A stretch of DNA of 22,845 nucleotides from Rhodocyclaceae bacterium UBA2250 (GTDB lineage Bacteria; Pseudomonadota; Gammaproteobacteria; Burkholderiales; Rhodocyclaceae), in the NCBI GenBank assembly GCA_002347285.1, contig DDXW01000008.1, forward strand, positions 1 to 22,845, written 5' to 3'. The notes under the pieces are model-generated. The model was not told the DNA's origin. It saw only the letters and a program-made list of their open reading frames with translations, and ran no database searches. Positions 6,266-17,600 of this stretch are shown here, piece after piece. Position 1 is the first letter of the stretch. Each line of letters starts with the position of its first letter. A program made the position numbers and the translations under genes.

Positions 6266-8301
6266 CCGCCCCCAGCCCGCAACCGGCCGCGGTGCAGCAT
6301 CCCGTCCTGCTCGGCCTCGCCGGACAGCCCAACGTCGGCAAGTCGACCGTCTTCAATCTGCTGACCGGACTGAACCAGCATGTCGGCAACTGGCCCGGCA
6401 AGACGGTGGAGCGGCGCGAAGGCATGCTGACTCGCCAGGACGCCAGGGTGACGGTAGTCGACCTGCCCGGCACGTACGGCCTCACCACCAATTCGCCCGA
6501 GGAGCGCATTGCCCGCGACTTCGTGCTGCATGAGCAACCGGACGTGGTGGTGGTGATCGCCGATGCCGCGGCGCTGGAGCGCAACCTCTACCTGCTGGCC
6601 GAACTGCTCGCGCTGCCGACGCCGGTCGTGCTCGGCCTGAACATGATGGATGTCGCGCACAGCCAGGGTGTCGAGATCGAGCCGGAGGTCCTGTCCGCCG
6701 CGCTCGGGATTCCGGTCGTGCCGATGGTGGCACGGCACGCCCAGGGCGTGGCGCAACTGCAGGACGAGGCGGTGCGTTTGGCGGGGGCGAAGGAGTCCTT
6801 CGCTCCCGTGCGGCCCGAAATCGCCGCCCCGCACCGCGAGGTGCTGGCGGACATCCGCGGCCTGCTCGCCGACCGCGTTCCCGCCCCCTATCCGGCGGAC
6901 TGGGTGGCCCTGAAACTGCTCGAAGGCGATGCCGAACTGATCGCGTTGACGCGAAGCTGGCTGGCGCCCTCCGCCTGGCAACAGGTCGAGGCGCTGCTCG
7001 CGGCCCACGAGGATGCGATCCTCGACATCGCCGCCGGCCGCTACGCCTGGATCGAGCGCATGGTGCGCGCAGCCGTCAGGCGTCCCCGACTCGGCCAGGT
7101 CGGCCTGACCGACCGGCTCGATCGCGTGGCATTGCATCCGCTGTGGGGCATGGTGCTGCTGCTCGCGGTGTTCGCGCTGATCTTTGCCGCGACCTTCGCA
7201 TTCGCCTCGCCGGCGCAGGCCTGGCTGGAAATCATGGTCGTGGTTCCGCTGCAGGAATGGCTCCGCGCCTCGCTGGCCGGCGCTCCCGCCTGGGTCGCCG
7301 GCCTGCTGATCGACGGCATGCTCGCGGGAGCGGGCACCGTGATGACCTTCGTTCCAGTCCTGACGGTATTCTTCACGGCGCTCGCGCTGCTCGAGGATAC
7401 CGGCTACTTCGCGCGCGCAGCCTACGTGATGGACCGCTACATGCACCGTCTCGGCCTGCACGGCAAGAGCTTCCTGCCGCTCTGCCTGGGCTTCGGCTGC
7501 AACGTGCCGGCAGTGATGGGGGCGCGCGTGATCGACTCGCCCAGCGGCAGGCTGCTGACCATCCTGCTCGCCCCGCTGGTGCCGTGCAGCGCCCGGCTGA
7601 TGGTGCTGGCTTTCCTGACGCCGATCTTTTTCGGCGCAGCCGCCCTCCCGGTGGCCCTCGCCTTCATCGCCCTCAATCTCGCCCTGCTGGTGCTGGCCGG
7701 CACGCTGCTCAACCGCAGCCTGTTCCGCGGCAAGCACATGTTCTTCATCATGGAGATGCCGCTCTATCATGCGCCGAGCGCCAGCACCATCGCCCGCTTC
7801 GTCTGGAACAACGTCTGGGCCTTCCTGCGCAAGGCGGGCAGCCTGATTCTGGTCTTCTCCATCCTGCTGTGGGGGCTGAGCCATTATCCGGGCCCCGCCC
7901 TCGAAGCGAGTTACCTGGCCAAGGTCGGCCACGGCCTCGCCCCGCTGGGCGATGTCCTGGGCCTGGACTGGCGTCTGCTCGTGGCCCTGCTGGCCAGTTT
8001 CGTGGCCAAGGAGAACGCCATCGCCGCGCTGGGCATCCTGTTCGGCGGCGATGCCGGGGCAGACGGCTTGGCCGCTGCGCTGACCGCCGCCATCCCGTTC
8101 GCCTCCGCGCTGTCGTTCATCGCCGCGACCATGCTGTTCATCCCCTGTGTGGCGACGGTGGCGGTGATGCACAAGGAAGCCGGCAACTGGCGCTGGGCGC
8201 TCTTTGGCGTGCTGCTGCACCTGGCACTTGCGCTGACTGTTTCGGCGCTGATCTACCAAGGCGGGTGCATCTTCGCCGACGCGTGGCCCCGTACAAAATG
8301 A
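6262..8301 (+). CDS. feoB: Ferrous iron transporter FeoB (GTPase-permease)
   Basis: This 679-aa inner-membrane Fe(II) importer is somewhat shorter than the E. coli protein (about 773 aa). The N-terminal G domain has G1 GQPNVGKST (21-29), G2 Thr48, G3 DLPG (67-70) and G4 NMMD (127-130), followed by a helical GDI-like linker. The membrane domain begins near residue 290 (LDRVALHPLWGM) and contains the conserved FeoB segments GFGCNVPAVMGARVIDSPSG (Cys at about 413) and PLVPCSARLMVLAF, then a KEN-type segment near FVAKENAIAALG and a final HKEAGNWRWALFG region. The C-terminus lacks a long cytoplasmic tail, and no feoC follows. The start overlaps feoA by ATGA. The gene ends one base before a hairpin shared with the convergent tRNA gene. 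Confidence 0.96.
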   Translation: MTAPSPQPAAVQHPVLLGLAGQPNVGKSTVFNLLTGLNQHVGNWPGKTVERREGMLTRQDARVTVVDLPGTYGLTTNSPEERIARDFVLHEQPDVVVVIADAAALERNLYLLAELLALPTPVVLGLNMMDVAHSQGVEIEPEVLSAALGIPVVPMVARHAQGVAQLQDEAVRLAGAKESFAPVRPEIAAPHREVLADIRGLLADRVPAPYPADWVALKLLEGDAELIALTRSWLAPSAWQQVEALLAAHEDAILDIAAGRYAWIERMVRAAVRRPRLGQVGLTDRLDRVALHPLWGMVLLLAVFALIFAATFAFASPAQAWLEIMVVVPLQEWLRASLAGAPAWVAGLLIDGMLAGAGTVMTFVPVLTVFFTALALLEDTGYFARAAYVMDRYMHRLGLHGKSFLPLCLGFGCNVPAVMGARVIDSPSGRLLTILLAPLVPCSARLMVLAFLTPIFFGAAALPVALAFIALNLALLVLAGTLLNRSLFRGKHMFFIMEMPLYHAPSASTIARFVWNNVWAFLRKAGSLILVFSILLWGLSHYPGPALEASYLAKVGHGLAPLGDVLGLDWRLLVALLASFVAKENAIAALGILFGGDAGADGLAAALTAAIPFASALSFIAATMLFIPCVATVAVMHKEAGNWRWALFGVLLHLALALTVSALIYQGGCIFADAWPRTK

Positions 8302-8302
8302 A

Positions 8303-8328
8303 AAGGGGTTAGCTTTCGCCAACCCCTT
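8303..8328 (-). terminator. Rho-independent terminator of tRNA-Arg, possibly bidirectional
   Basis: A perfect 8-bp stem AAGGGGTT/AACCCCTT encloses a 10-nt loop with an extra internal GC pairing. On the minus strand it is followed by TTTTCATTTT, a good U-tract for the tRNA transcript. On the plus strand it follows the feoB stop directly but has no U-run, so it serves feoB only weakly. Confidence 0.8.
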
Positions 8329-8336
8329 GATGAAAC

Positions 8337-8413
8337 TGGCGCGCCCGAAGAGATTCGAACTCCTGACCCCCTGGTTCGTAGCCAGGTACTCTATCCAGCT
8401 GAGCTACGGGCGC
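8337..8413 (-). tRNA. tRNA-Arg(ACG)
   Basis: This is a 77-nt tRNA gene with encoded CCA. The acceptor stem pairs GCGCCCG with CGGGCGC and is followed by discriminator G and CCA. The D-arm contains GCTCAGCTGGATAGAGT. The anticodon arm CCTGG-CTACGAA-CCAGG gives anticodon ACG (read as ICG after deamination), decoding CGU/CGC/CGA. The T-arm contains GTTCGAATC. All positions fit a canonical cloverleaf. Confidence 0.97.
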
Positions 8414-8428
8414 ATTGAAGAGCGGCGC

Positions 8429-8456
8429 ATTATAGCGAAAGAATTGTGCAGGTAAA
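8429..8456 (-). promoter_or_regulatory. Promoter of tRNA-Arg
   Basis: On the minus strand a perfect TATAAT (8434-8429) follows TTTACC (8456-8451) with a 16-bp spacer. The predicted start lies about 9 bases before the mature tRNA. The discriminator GCGCCGC is GC-rich, typical of stable-RNA promoters under stringent control. Confidence 0.75.
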
Positions 8457-8484
8457 CTCCCGCCTTCGTTTTTTTCCTTCCGCC

Positions 8485-10451
<1,967 letters not shown>

Positions 10452-10455
<4 letters not shown>

Positions 10456-12794
10456 ATACACCCGATTTATTTGAACAAGCTGCCGCCCCGCCAGCGCCGA
10501 GTTTCCTCGACGACGGCAGCGCCCTGCCCCTCGACCGCTACGCCGAGCGCGCCTACCTCGCCTATGCGATGAGCGTGGTGAAGTCGCGCGCCCTGCCGCA
10601 GGTCGAGGACGGTCTCAAGCCCGTGCAGCGCCGCATCCTGCACGCGATGAACGAGATGCGGCTGGCCGCGACGGCCAAGCACGTCAAGAGCGCACGTGTC
10701 GTTGGCGACGTGATCGGCAAGTTCCACCCGCACGGCGACGCCAGCGTCTACGACGCGATGGTGCGCGTCGCGCAGGACTTCTCGCTGCGCTACCCGCTGG
10801 TCGACGGCCAGGGCAACTTCGGTTCGCGCGACGGCGACGGCGCCGCGGCGATGCGCTACACCGAGTGCCGCCTGACCCCGATCGCCGAACTGCTGCTCTC
10901 GGAAATCGACCGCGGCACCGTCGACTTCGTACCCAACTACGACGGCACGATGACCGAGCCGGCGCTGCTGCCCGCGCGCCTGCCCTTCGTGCTGCTCAAC
11001 GGCGCGTCGGGCATCGCCGTCGGCATGGCCACCGAGATCCCGCCGCACAACCTGCGCGAGGTCGCCGAGGCGCTGAAGCTGGTCATCCGCAAGCCGACCG
11101 TGCAGCTCGACGAACTGCTCGCCGTGCTGCCGGGGCCGGATTTTCCCGGCGGCGGCCAGATCATCTCGACCAGCGCGGATATCCGCGTCGCCTACGAGAC
11201 CGGCCGCGGCAGCATCCGCATGCGCTGCCGCTGGCGCATCGAGGAACTGGCGCGCAGCCAGTGGCGCGTCATCGTCCATGAGCTGCCGCACGGGGTCTCC
11301 ACCGCCCAGGTACTCTCGGAGATCGAGGCGATCACCAACCCGCAGCCGCGCCCTGGGAAGAAGGACGTCTCGCAGGAGCAGAAGAACCTCAAGCAGGTGA
11401 TGCTCGGCGTGCTCGACGCCGTGCGCGACGAGTCGAACGAGAAGGAACCGGTGCGCATCGTACTGGAGCCGCGCACTTCGAAGGTGCCGCAGGACGAGTT
11501 CATGGCCGTGCTGCTGGCGCGCACCAGCCTCGAGGCCAACGTGCCGCTCAACTTCACGATGATCGGCACCGACGGCCGCCCCGCGCAGAAGCCGCTGCCG
11601 GCGCTGCTGCACGAATGGGTCGCGTTCCGCCACGCCACCGTCGAGCGTCGCTCCGCCCACCGCCTCGCCGAGGTCGAGCGCCGCCTGCACATCCTCGCCG
11701 GCCGCCTGCTCGCCTTCCTCTCGATCGACAGGATCATCAAGACCATCCGCGAGGCCGGCGAACCGAAGGCCGAGCTGATGGCGAAGTTCAAGCTCTCGGA
11801 GATCCAGGCCGAGGACATCCTCGAAATCCGCCTGCGCCAGTTGGCCCGCCTCGAAGGCATCAGGATCGAGCAGGAGCAGAAGGCGCTCGAAGAGGAAGCC
11901 AAGGACCTGCGCCGCGTGCTCGAGGACCGCAAGGAACTCACCAAGCTCGTCGTCAGGGAAATTACCGAGGACGCGAAGAAGTTCGGCGACGACCGCAGGA
12001 CATTGATCGAGGCGGTCGCGCCGGCCAGCACCGCCGAGGTGGCGACCCCCGACGAGCCGGTCACGGTGATCGTCTCGAAGAACGGCTGGGTGCGCACGCG
12101 CCAGGGCCACGGCATCGACCCGGGCAGCATTTCGTACAAGACCGGCGACTTCCCGTATCTGGTGCAGGAATCGCGCACCGTCTGGCCGCTGGTCCTCATC
12201 GACACGAACGGTCGCGCCTACAGCGTGCGCGTCGCCGACCTGCCGGGCGGCAGGGGCGACGGCGTGCCGCTTGCGACGCTCGTCGACTTCCAGGACGGCG
12301 GCAAGCTCGCGCACGCCCTCACCGACGCGCCCGAGGCGCAGTATCTGTTCGCCAACTCGGGCGGCTACGGCTTCGTCGCCGGCCTCGCCGACCTCGTTTC
12401 GCGCAACCGCGCCGGCAAGGCCTTCATGTCGCTCGACAAGGGCGAAAAGCCGCTGGCTCCTGCAAAACTCGGCGCCGGCGGGGCGGCCACGACCGTCGCC
12501 GCCATCTCGGCGAGCGGCCGCCTGCTGCTCTTCCCCCTCGCCGACGTGAAGACCATGGCCAAGGGCCGCGGCACCATCCTCCAGGCGCTCGACGCCAGGG
12601 ACGAACTCGCCGCGGTCGCGGCCGGCGCCGACGCCTTCGTCGTCGCGGGCACCGGCCGCGGCGGCAAGCCGGCCGAATGGCAGGTCGCCGGCAAGGAACT
12701 CGCGGCCTACCGCGGCACCCGCGCCCGCAAGGGCCACACCATTGCGGCGAAGATCAAGCCCGCCGGGCTGCAGGCGGCGACTTCGGAAAAATAG
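10452..12794 (+). CDS. parC: DNA topoisomerase IV subunit A (ParC)
   Basis: This 780-aa protein is the cleavage-reunion subunit of topoisomerase IV. The winged-helix/tower core contains the catalytic tyrosine Tyr136 in AAAMRYTECRL, DGLKPVQRRIL (about 53-63), GNFGS and LNGASGIAVGMATEIPPHNL. A coiled-coil segment (about 430-510) and a C-terminal beta-pinwheel follow, beginning near EPVTVIVSKNGWVR. In the quinolone-resistance region HPHGDASVYDAM, Ala97 stands where E. coli ParC has Ser80, while Asp101 keeps the acidic position of Glu84. It is translationally coupled to parE. The C-terminal domain resembles ParC rather than GyrA, with no GyrA-box seen. Confidence 0.95.
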
Positions 12795-12804
12795 TCGAAA
12801 CAGG

Positions 12805-12810
12805 TATAAT
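12805..12810 (+). promoter_or_regulatory. Consensus -10 box (TATAAT) for the 81-aa protein gene
   Basis: A perfect TATAAT follows the parC stop by 10 bp and ends 10 bp before the next ATG. The transcription start would fall at about 12816-12818, giving a leader of only a few bases. The -35 candidate TTCGGA (12782-12787, 17-bp spacing) lies inside the end of parC and is a poor match. Confidence 0.55.
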
Positions 12811-12820
12811 CCGCAGGTTT

Positions 12821-13066
12821 ATGAGCACCGAGAAAAAAGAACCCGCCACGCGCTACTGCTATCACTGCCGCACCCACCACCCGGTGGAGGAGATGAAGCT
12901 GCTCGTCACCAAGACGGGCTCGCGCTGGCGCTGCATCAAGAGCATCGAGGCCGTGAAGCGCTCGAAGGAAGAGCGCGACCAGTATGGCAAGCAGGTTTCG
13001 GCGGCCAACCAGGCCGAAGCCTCCGGCCGTGCGCGCATGCTGAACAAGATTCAGCAAGGCCGCTGA
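12821..13066 (+). CDS. Conserved small Cys/Lys-rich protein, unknown function
   Basis: This is an 81-aa basic protein. The first half has CYHC (Cys13, Cys16) followed by His19-His20 and a third cysteine in RWRC (Cys38), a pattern suggesting a small zinc ribbon-like fold with one His ligand. The second half is a charged helix (KRSKEERDQYGKQVSAANQA, about 47-66) ending in a basic tail, which could contact nucleic acid. I do not recognise a named family. The ATG is chosen because it directly follows a consensus -10 box and gives the shortest plausible protein; only CAGG precedes it. It ends 18 bp before the convergent recD stop. Nucleic-acid binding is a guess from composition. Confidence 0.75.
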   Translation: MSTEKKEPATRYCYHCRTHHPVEEMKLLVTKTGSRWRCIKSIEAVKRSKEERDQYGKQVSAANQAEASGRARMLNKIQQGR

Positions 13067-13084
13067 CCGGCACCTCGACGCGTC

Positions 13085-14689
13085 TTACTGCAGCCTGTCC
13101 CGCAGCCCGGACATGCGTTCCGTGCGGCTGGCGATCGCCGTGCGCAGCGCATCTTCGCCGGCGCGCAGGACGACGCGCCGGCGCGCGCGCGTGACGCCGG
13201 TATAGACCAGTTCGCGCGTCGCAATCGACGAAGACGAAACGGCCGCCGGCATGGCCAGCAGCACCTCGTCGAACTCCGAGCCCTGCGACTTGTGCACCGT
13301 CATCGCCCAGGCCGGCTCCCAGGCCGGCAGGCGCGCAAGCGCAACCCGGCGCAGGCCGCCCTCGCCGGCGAAGCAGACGCGGAGCGCGCCGTCCGCCGGA
13401 TCGGGCAGGAGGAGGCCGATGTCGCCGTTGAACAGGCGCAGCAGCGGATCGTTGCGCACCACCAGCACCGGCAAGCCGGCCGCGGGCCGCAGGACGTCGC
13501 CGCCCGCCAGCGCGCGGTTGATCGCCGCCACCTCCTGCCGGTGGGCGCACAGCGCGCGGAAGCGGTTGAACGCGCCGAACAGCTCCGCCGCCGGCCGGCC
13601 CGCCGTCACGGCGTCGAGGTAGGGCCGGTAGCCGGCGCGCACCGCGGCGACCAGGTCGCGCAGGTCGCCCGGCGGCTGCCATGCGAGGTCCCCGCCGCCG
13701 CCGCGCAACAGGTCGATCGCGCCGTCCGCCTCCCCCGCGCGCAGGCAGCCGGCCAGCCGGCCGATGCCGCCGGCGCCGCCGAAGCGGAAGCTGGTCGTCA
13801 GCTGCGCCACGCAATCGGCCAGCCGCGGGCTGGCGCACAGGTCGGCGAACACCGCGCCGGCCTCGACGGCGGCCAGCTGGTCGCGGTCGCCGAGCAGGAT
13901 CAGGCGCGCCGTCGGCGGCAAGGCCGCCAGCAAGTGCGCCATCAGCGAGAGGTCGATCATCGAGGCCTCGTCGACCACCAGCACATCGACGGCCAGCGGC
14001 CGCTCCCTGTTTCGGGAAAAACCGCTGCCGTCGGCGCGCATGCCGAGCAGGCGATGCAGCGTCTGCGCCCCTCCTCCCTCCCTGTCCATCGCGCTGCCGG
14101 CCGCCTGCAGCGCCTCGCCCATGCGCGCGGCGGCCTTGCCGGTCGGCGCGGCCAGCGCGATGCGCGCTTCCCCGTCCTGCGTCCGCAGCAGCCCGATGAT
14201 GCGCGCCAGCGTGTGGGTTTTGCCGGTGCCGGGCCCGCCGCTGATCAGGCAGAGGCGGCGCGTCAGGGCGACCCGCGCGGCCGCGCGCTGCCCGGCGTCG
14301 GCGAAGCTCGCATCGAGCCGCGCCGCCGTCGCGGCGTCGAGCGGCGCGACCGGCGCGGCGCGCGCCAGCAGGTCGTCGGCCACCTGCCGCTCGTAGTCCC
14401 AGTAGCGGCGCAGATACAGACGCCGGCCGTCCCAGACCAGCGGCGTCCAGTCATCCGCCGCGCCGATGATCTCCAAGCCCGGCAGGCACGCACGAAAGGC
14501 GGCACGCTGCGCCGCGTTCATCTGCTCCGCCCACGACCCCCAGCCGGCTTCCTGGTCGAGGTCGGCGCAGACGTGGCCGGCCTGCGTCGCCTCGCAGGCG
14601 AGCGCCGCCGCCAGTTCGGCGTCCGCATCGCCGCGGCCGAGGAAACGCGCCAGGTGCCGGGCGACGGGCGACAGCGCGGCGCCGTTCAT
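13085..14689 (-). CDS. recD: Exodeoxyribonuclease V subunit alpha (RecD)
   Basis: This 534-aa SF1B 5'-3' helicase is the fast motor of RecBCD (E. coli RecD has 608 aa). Motif I is GGPGTGKT (151-158), motif Ia APTGKAA (181-187), motif II VVDEAS (238-243), motif III GDRDQL (267-272), then LTTSFRF, the TVHKSQGSEFDEV motif V segment (about 460) and VYTGVTRARRRV motif VI (about 500). The N-terminal domain that contacts RecC is present but short. The ATG overlaps the recB stop (ATGA). It is the last gene of the recCBD operon and converges on the 81-aa gene with an 18-bp gap and no visible terminator. The C-terminus SGLRDRLQ looks complete. Confidence 0.95.
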   Translation of the reverse strand: MNGAALSPVARHLARFLGRGDADAELAAALACEATQAGHVCADLDQEAGWGSWAEQMNAAQRAAFRACLPGLEIIGAADDWTPLVWDGRRLYLRRYWDYERQVADDLLARAAPVAPLDAATAARLDASFADAGQRAAARVALTRRLCLISGGPGTGKTHTLARIIGLLRTQDGEARIALAAPTGKAAARMGEALQAAGSAMDREGGGAQTLHRLLGMRADGSGFSRNRERPLAVDVLVVDEASMIDLSLMAHLLAALPPTARLILLGDRDQLAAVEAGAVFADLCASPRLADCVAQLTTSFRFGGAGGIGRLAGCLRAGEADGAIDLLRGGGGDLAWQPPGDLRDLVAAVRAGYRPYLDAVTAGRPAAELFGAFNRFRALCAHRQEVAAINRALAGGDVLRPAAGLPVLVVRNDPLLRLFNGDIGLLLPDPADGALRVCFAGEGGLRRVALARLPAWEPAWAMTVHKSQGSEFDEVLLAMPAAVSSSSIATRELVYTGVTRARRRVVLRAGEDALRTAIASRTERMSGLRDRLQ

Positions 14690-17600
14690 GTCCGCGCCTC
14701 CGCGAGGAAGGTCTCGATCTCGTCCGCGCCCGGGCGCGAGAAATGGACGCCGGCGCGCGTCTCCGGTCCCATGCCGCGCAGGAACAGGTAGAACACGCCG
14801 CCGAAGCCCGCTTCCCAGTCGAGCGCGGGCTCACGCAGCGCCAGCGCGCGCCTGAGCGCCGCGGCGTAGATGCGCAACTGCAGGTCGTAACGGTGCGCGC
14901 GCATCGCTTCGGCGAGCCGCTCCGGGGTGTAGGCATCAAGGTGGTTCGACTTCCAGTCGACGATGTACCAGCGGCCGCGATGGCGGAACACCAGATCGAT
15001 GAAGCCCTTCATGTAGCCGGCCTTCTGCGCCTCTGAGCCGAGCGGGAAGGCGAACTCCAGCTCGACCAGCCGTTCTGCGCGCGGCACGTCGGCGAGCCGC
15101 AGCCCGCTGGCATCGAGCGGCGCGGCCAGCACGTCCGCGACCAGGCGCTCGAGCGCCGGCCGCCACTCGGGCGCATAGCCGTATTCCTGCAGCACGCGGG
15201 CGGCGACCGGCCCCGCCTGCGGCCGCTCGAAGTCGATGCGCTCGAACAGCGCGTGCAGGCAGCTGCCCGCGCGCGTGCCGCGCGGGAAGGCGGTGATGCC
15301 GTCGAAACTCGGTGCCGGCGGGGCGGCGCCGGCGAGCGGCATTTCGGCCACCGCGTCGCGGTCGCCGCGCTCCTCCTCCTCGGCGAGCCGCGCGGCGAGC
15401 GCGGAAAAGCTCTGCACGCGCCACGGCGCCGGGATCCGGCCCGCGAAGCGGCGCGGCGCGCCGGCCGGCGCGGCGGCGGGCGGCTGCGGCGGCGCACCGC
15501 CGTCGGCCGGCAGCGGCGCGACCGCCAGCGCCTGCGCCGAACCGGCGGCCAGCGCCCGCAGCGCCTCCTCCAGCGCGCCTTCGTCGCGTGCCTCGAGCCA
15601 CGCGGCCAGCCGCGCGCGCGGATCGTCCGCGGCATCGTCGCGCGGCCCGAACAGCAGCCAGGCGAGCGGCGAACGCGCGCAGTCGTTCACCCTGCCCCAG
15701 GCGAGGATGCAGCGATGCTCGGCGCGCGTCAGCGCGACGTAGGCGAGACGCAGCTCCTCGGCGGCCGTCTCGCGCTCGGCCGCCGCGCGCAGCGCGGCGA
15801 TGCGTTCCGAGCCGAAGTCGAGGCAGGCCTGCCCGTCGGCGTGGGCGAGCACCGGCCAGCGCTGGTCCTGCGCCTGCGGCCCGTGCCAGAGGAAGGGGCA
15901 ATAGACGACCGGATACTGCAGCCCCTTCGCCGCATGGATCGTCACGATGCGCACCAGCTGCGCGTCGCTCTCGAGCCGCAGCAGGTTCTCCTCGCCCTCC
16001 GGCACCTCGCGCTGCCGCGCGATGTGGCGCGCCAGCCCCTCGGCGTCGAGCGCCGCCTCGTGCTCCGCCGCCTGCAGCAGCTCCGCGAGGTGACGGTAGT
16101 TGGTCAGGCGCCGCTCGCCGTCCGGCCGCGCCAGCAGCCGCACGACGACGCCGCGGCGCCGCAGCAGGCGCCGCCACATCGCCATGAAGCCGCGCTCGCG
16201 CAGCAGCCGCTGGTCGTCGTGGAACGCCTCGAGCTGCGCGCTCCACGCCGGCTCGTCGCGTTGCCAGCCCGCCAGCTGCGCGGCATCGGCGCCGAGCAGC
16301 ACGGTCGCCAGGGCCGCGCGCACCAGCCCTTCGCGCCCCGGCGCGGCGACCGCCAGCAGCAACCGTTCGAGTTCCTCCGCCTCCGCGCTGTGCCAGACGC
16401 TGCCGCCGCCCATGCTGACGCAGGCGATGCCGCGGCGCGCCAGCGCCTGCCGCACCGCGTCACCCTCGCGATGGCGGCGCACCAGCACGGCGATGTCGCC
16501 GCCGGCCAGCGCGCGCTCGCCCAGCCTGGCGCGGCCGTCCGCCGCCAGGCGCAGCAGGCGTGCGATGTCGGCCGCGGCCGCCTCGGCCGCCAGCGCCAGC
16601 GCCGTCTCCTTGGTGAAGCTTTTCGTTTCGGGCGGCTGGCGCATCGTCCACACGGTCAGCGGCATAGCGCCGTCGTCGATGCGGCAGGTGCGGCGCGGCT
16701 GCGGCGCGGCGACGGCCGGCTCGAACGGCAGGCCGTCGAGCAGGAAGGGACGCGGCCGGTCGAACAGCGCATTCACCGCGGCGAGCAGCGGCGCATCGGA
16801 GCGGCGGTTTTCGACCAGCGCGTAGCCCGCGTCGGCGCGCTCGCGCGCCGCCAGGTAGGCGAACACGTCGGCGTCGCGGAAGCCGTAGATCGCCTGCTTC
16901 GGATCGCCGACGAACACCAGCGGATGCTCGGCGTCGCCGAAGATGCGCGCGAAGATGCGCAGCTGCAGCGGATCGGTGTCCTGGAACTCGTCGACCAGCG
17001 CGACGCGGTAGCGCGTGCGCAGGTCGGCCGCCAGCTGCGGCCCGCCCGGCCCGTCGAGCGCCTGCGCCAGATCGGCCAGCAGGTCGTCGTAGGATTGCTG
17101 CCCGCTGCGGCGCTTGCGCGCGGCCAGCTCGTCGCGCGCCTGCAGCAGGAAGTCGTGCGCGCAGCGGCGCAGCGCCTCCTCGAAGACGCCACTCAGCTCT
17201 TCCGCCGCGGCGCACAGCGCATCGACCGCTTCGTGGAACGGATGCTGCGGCGGCTGGCCGCCCTTGTTGAGCTTGGCGACGATCTTCGCGCGGCCGAAAT
17301 GGTCGATGTCCTTCGGCAGCGGCAAGAGCGGCGTCTCGTGCGCGAGATAGCCGTCGAGCGCGGCGCGGCGCGGCGCCATCTTCGCCGGCGCATAGCTGCC
17401 CTGGTGCAGCGGCGCGGCGGCGATGCCGGCGCAGATCGCCTCCGCCTCCGCCAGCCAGAGCCGGCGCGCCTCGGCATGGGCCGCGCGGAACGCCTGCTCG
17501 GCCTGCCCCCGCTGCGCGGCGTCGCCGCCCGCCGGCGCGGCGAGCGCCAGGTCGGTGCGGCCCAGGTGCACGCCGACCAGCCTGGCCAGGCCGGCCGGGC

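Noticed and set aside
5266..8322. A 1018-codon open frame on the minus strand opposite the scaffold gene, feoA and feoB.
   Set aside because: It is the antisense shadow of GC-rich coding DNA; its translation is Arg/Gln/His-rich and resembles no protein, while the plus strand encodes clear families.
8337..8413. tRNA-Arg as an integration site for the sms-feo cluster.
   Set aside because: No integrase and no second copy of the tRNA 3' end is visible in the window; the tRNA has its own intact promoter and terminator.
10467..12737. A 756-codon minus-strand frame opposite parC.
   Set aside because: It is an antisense shadow with no recognisable motif; ParC is complete on the plus strand.
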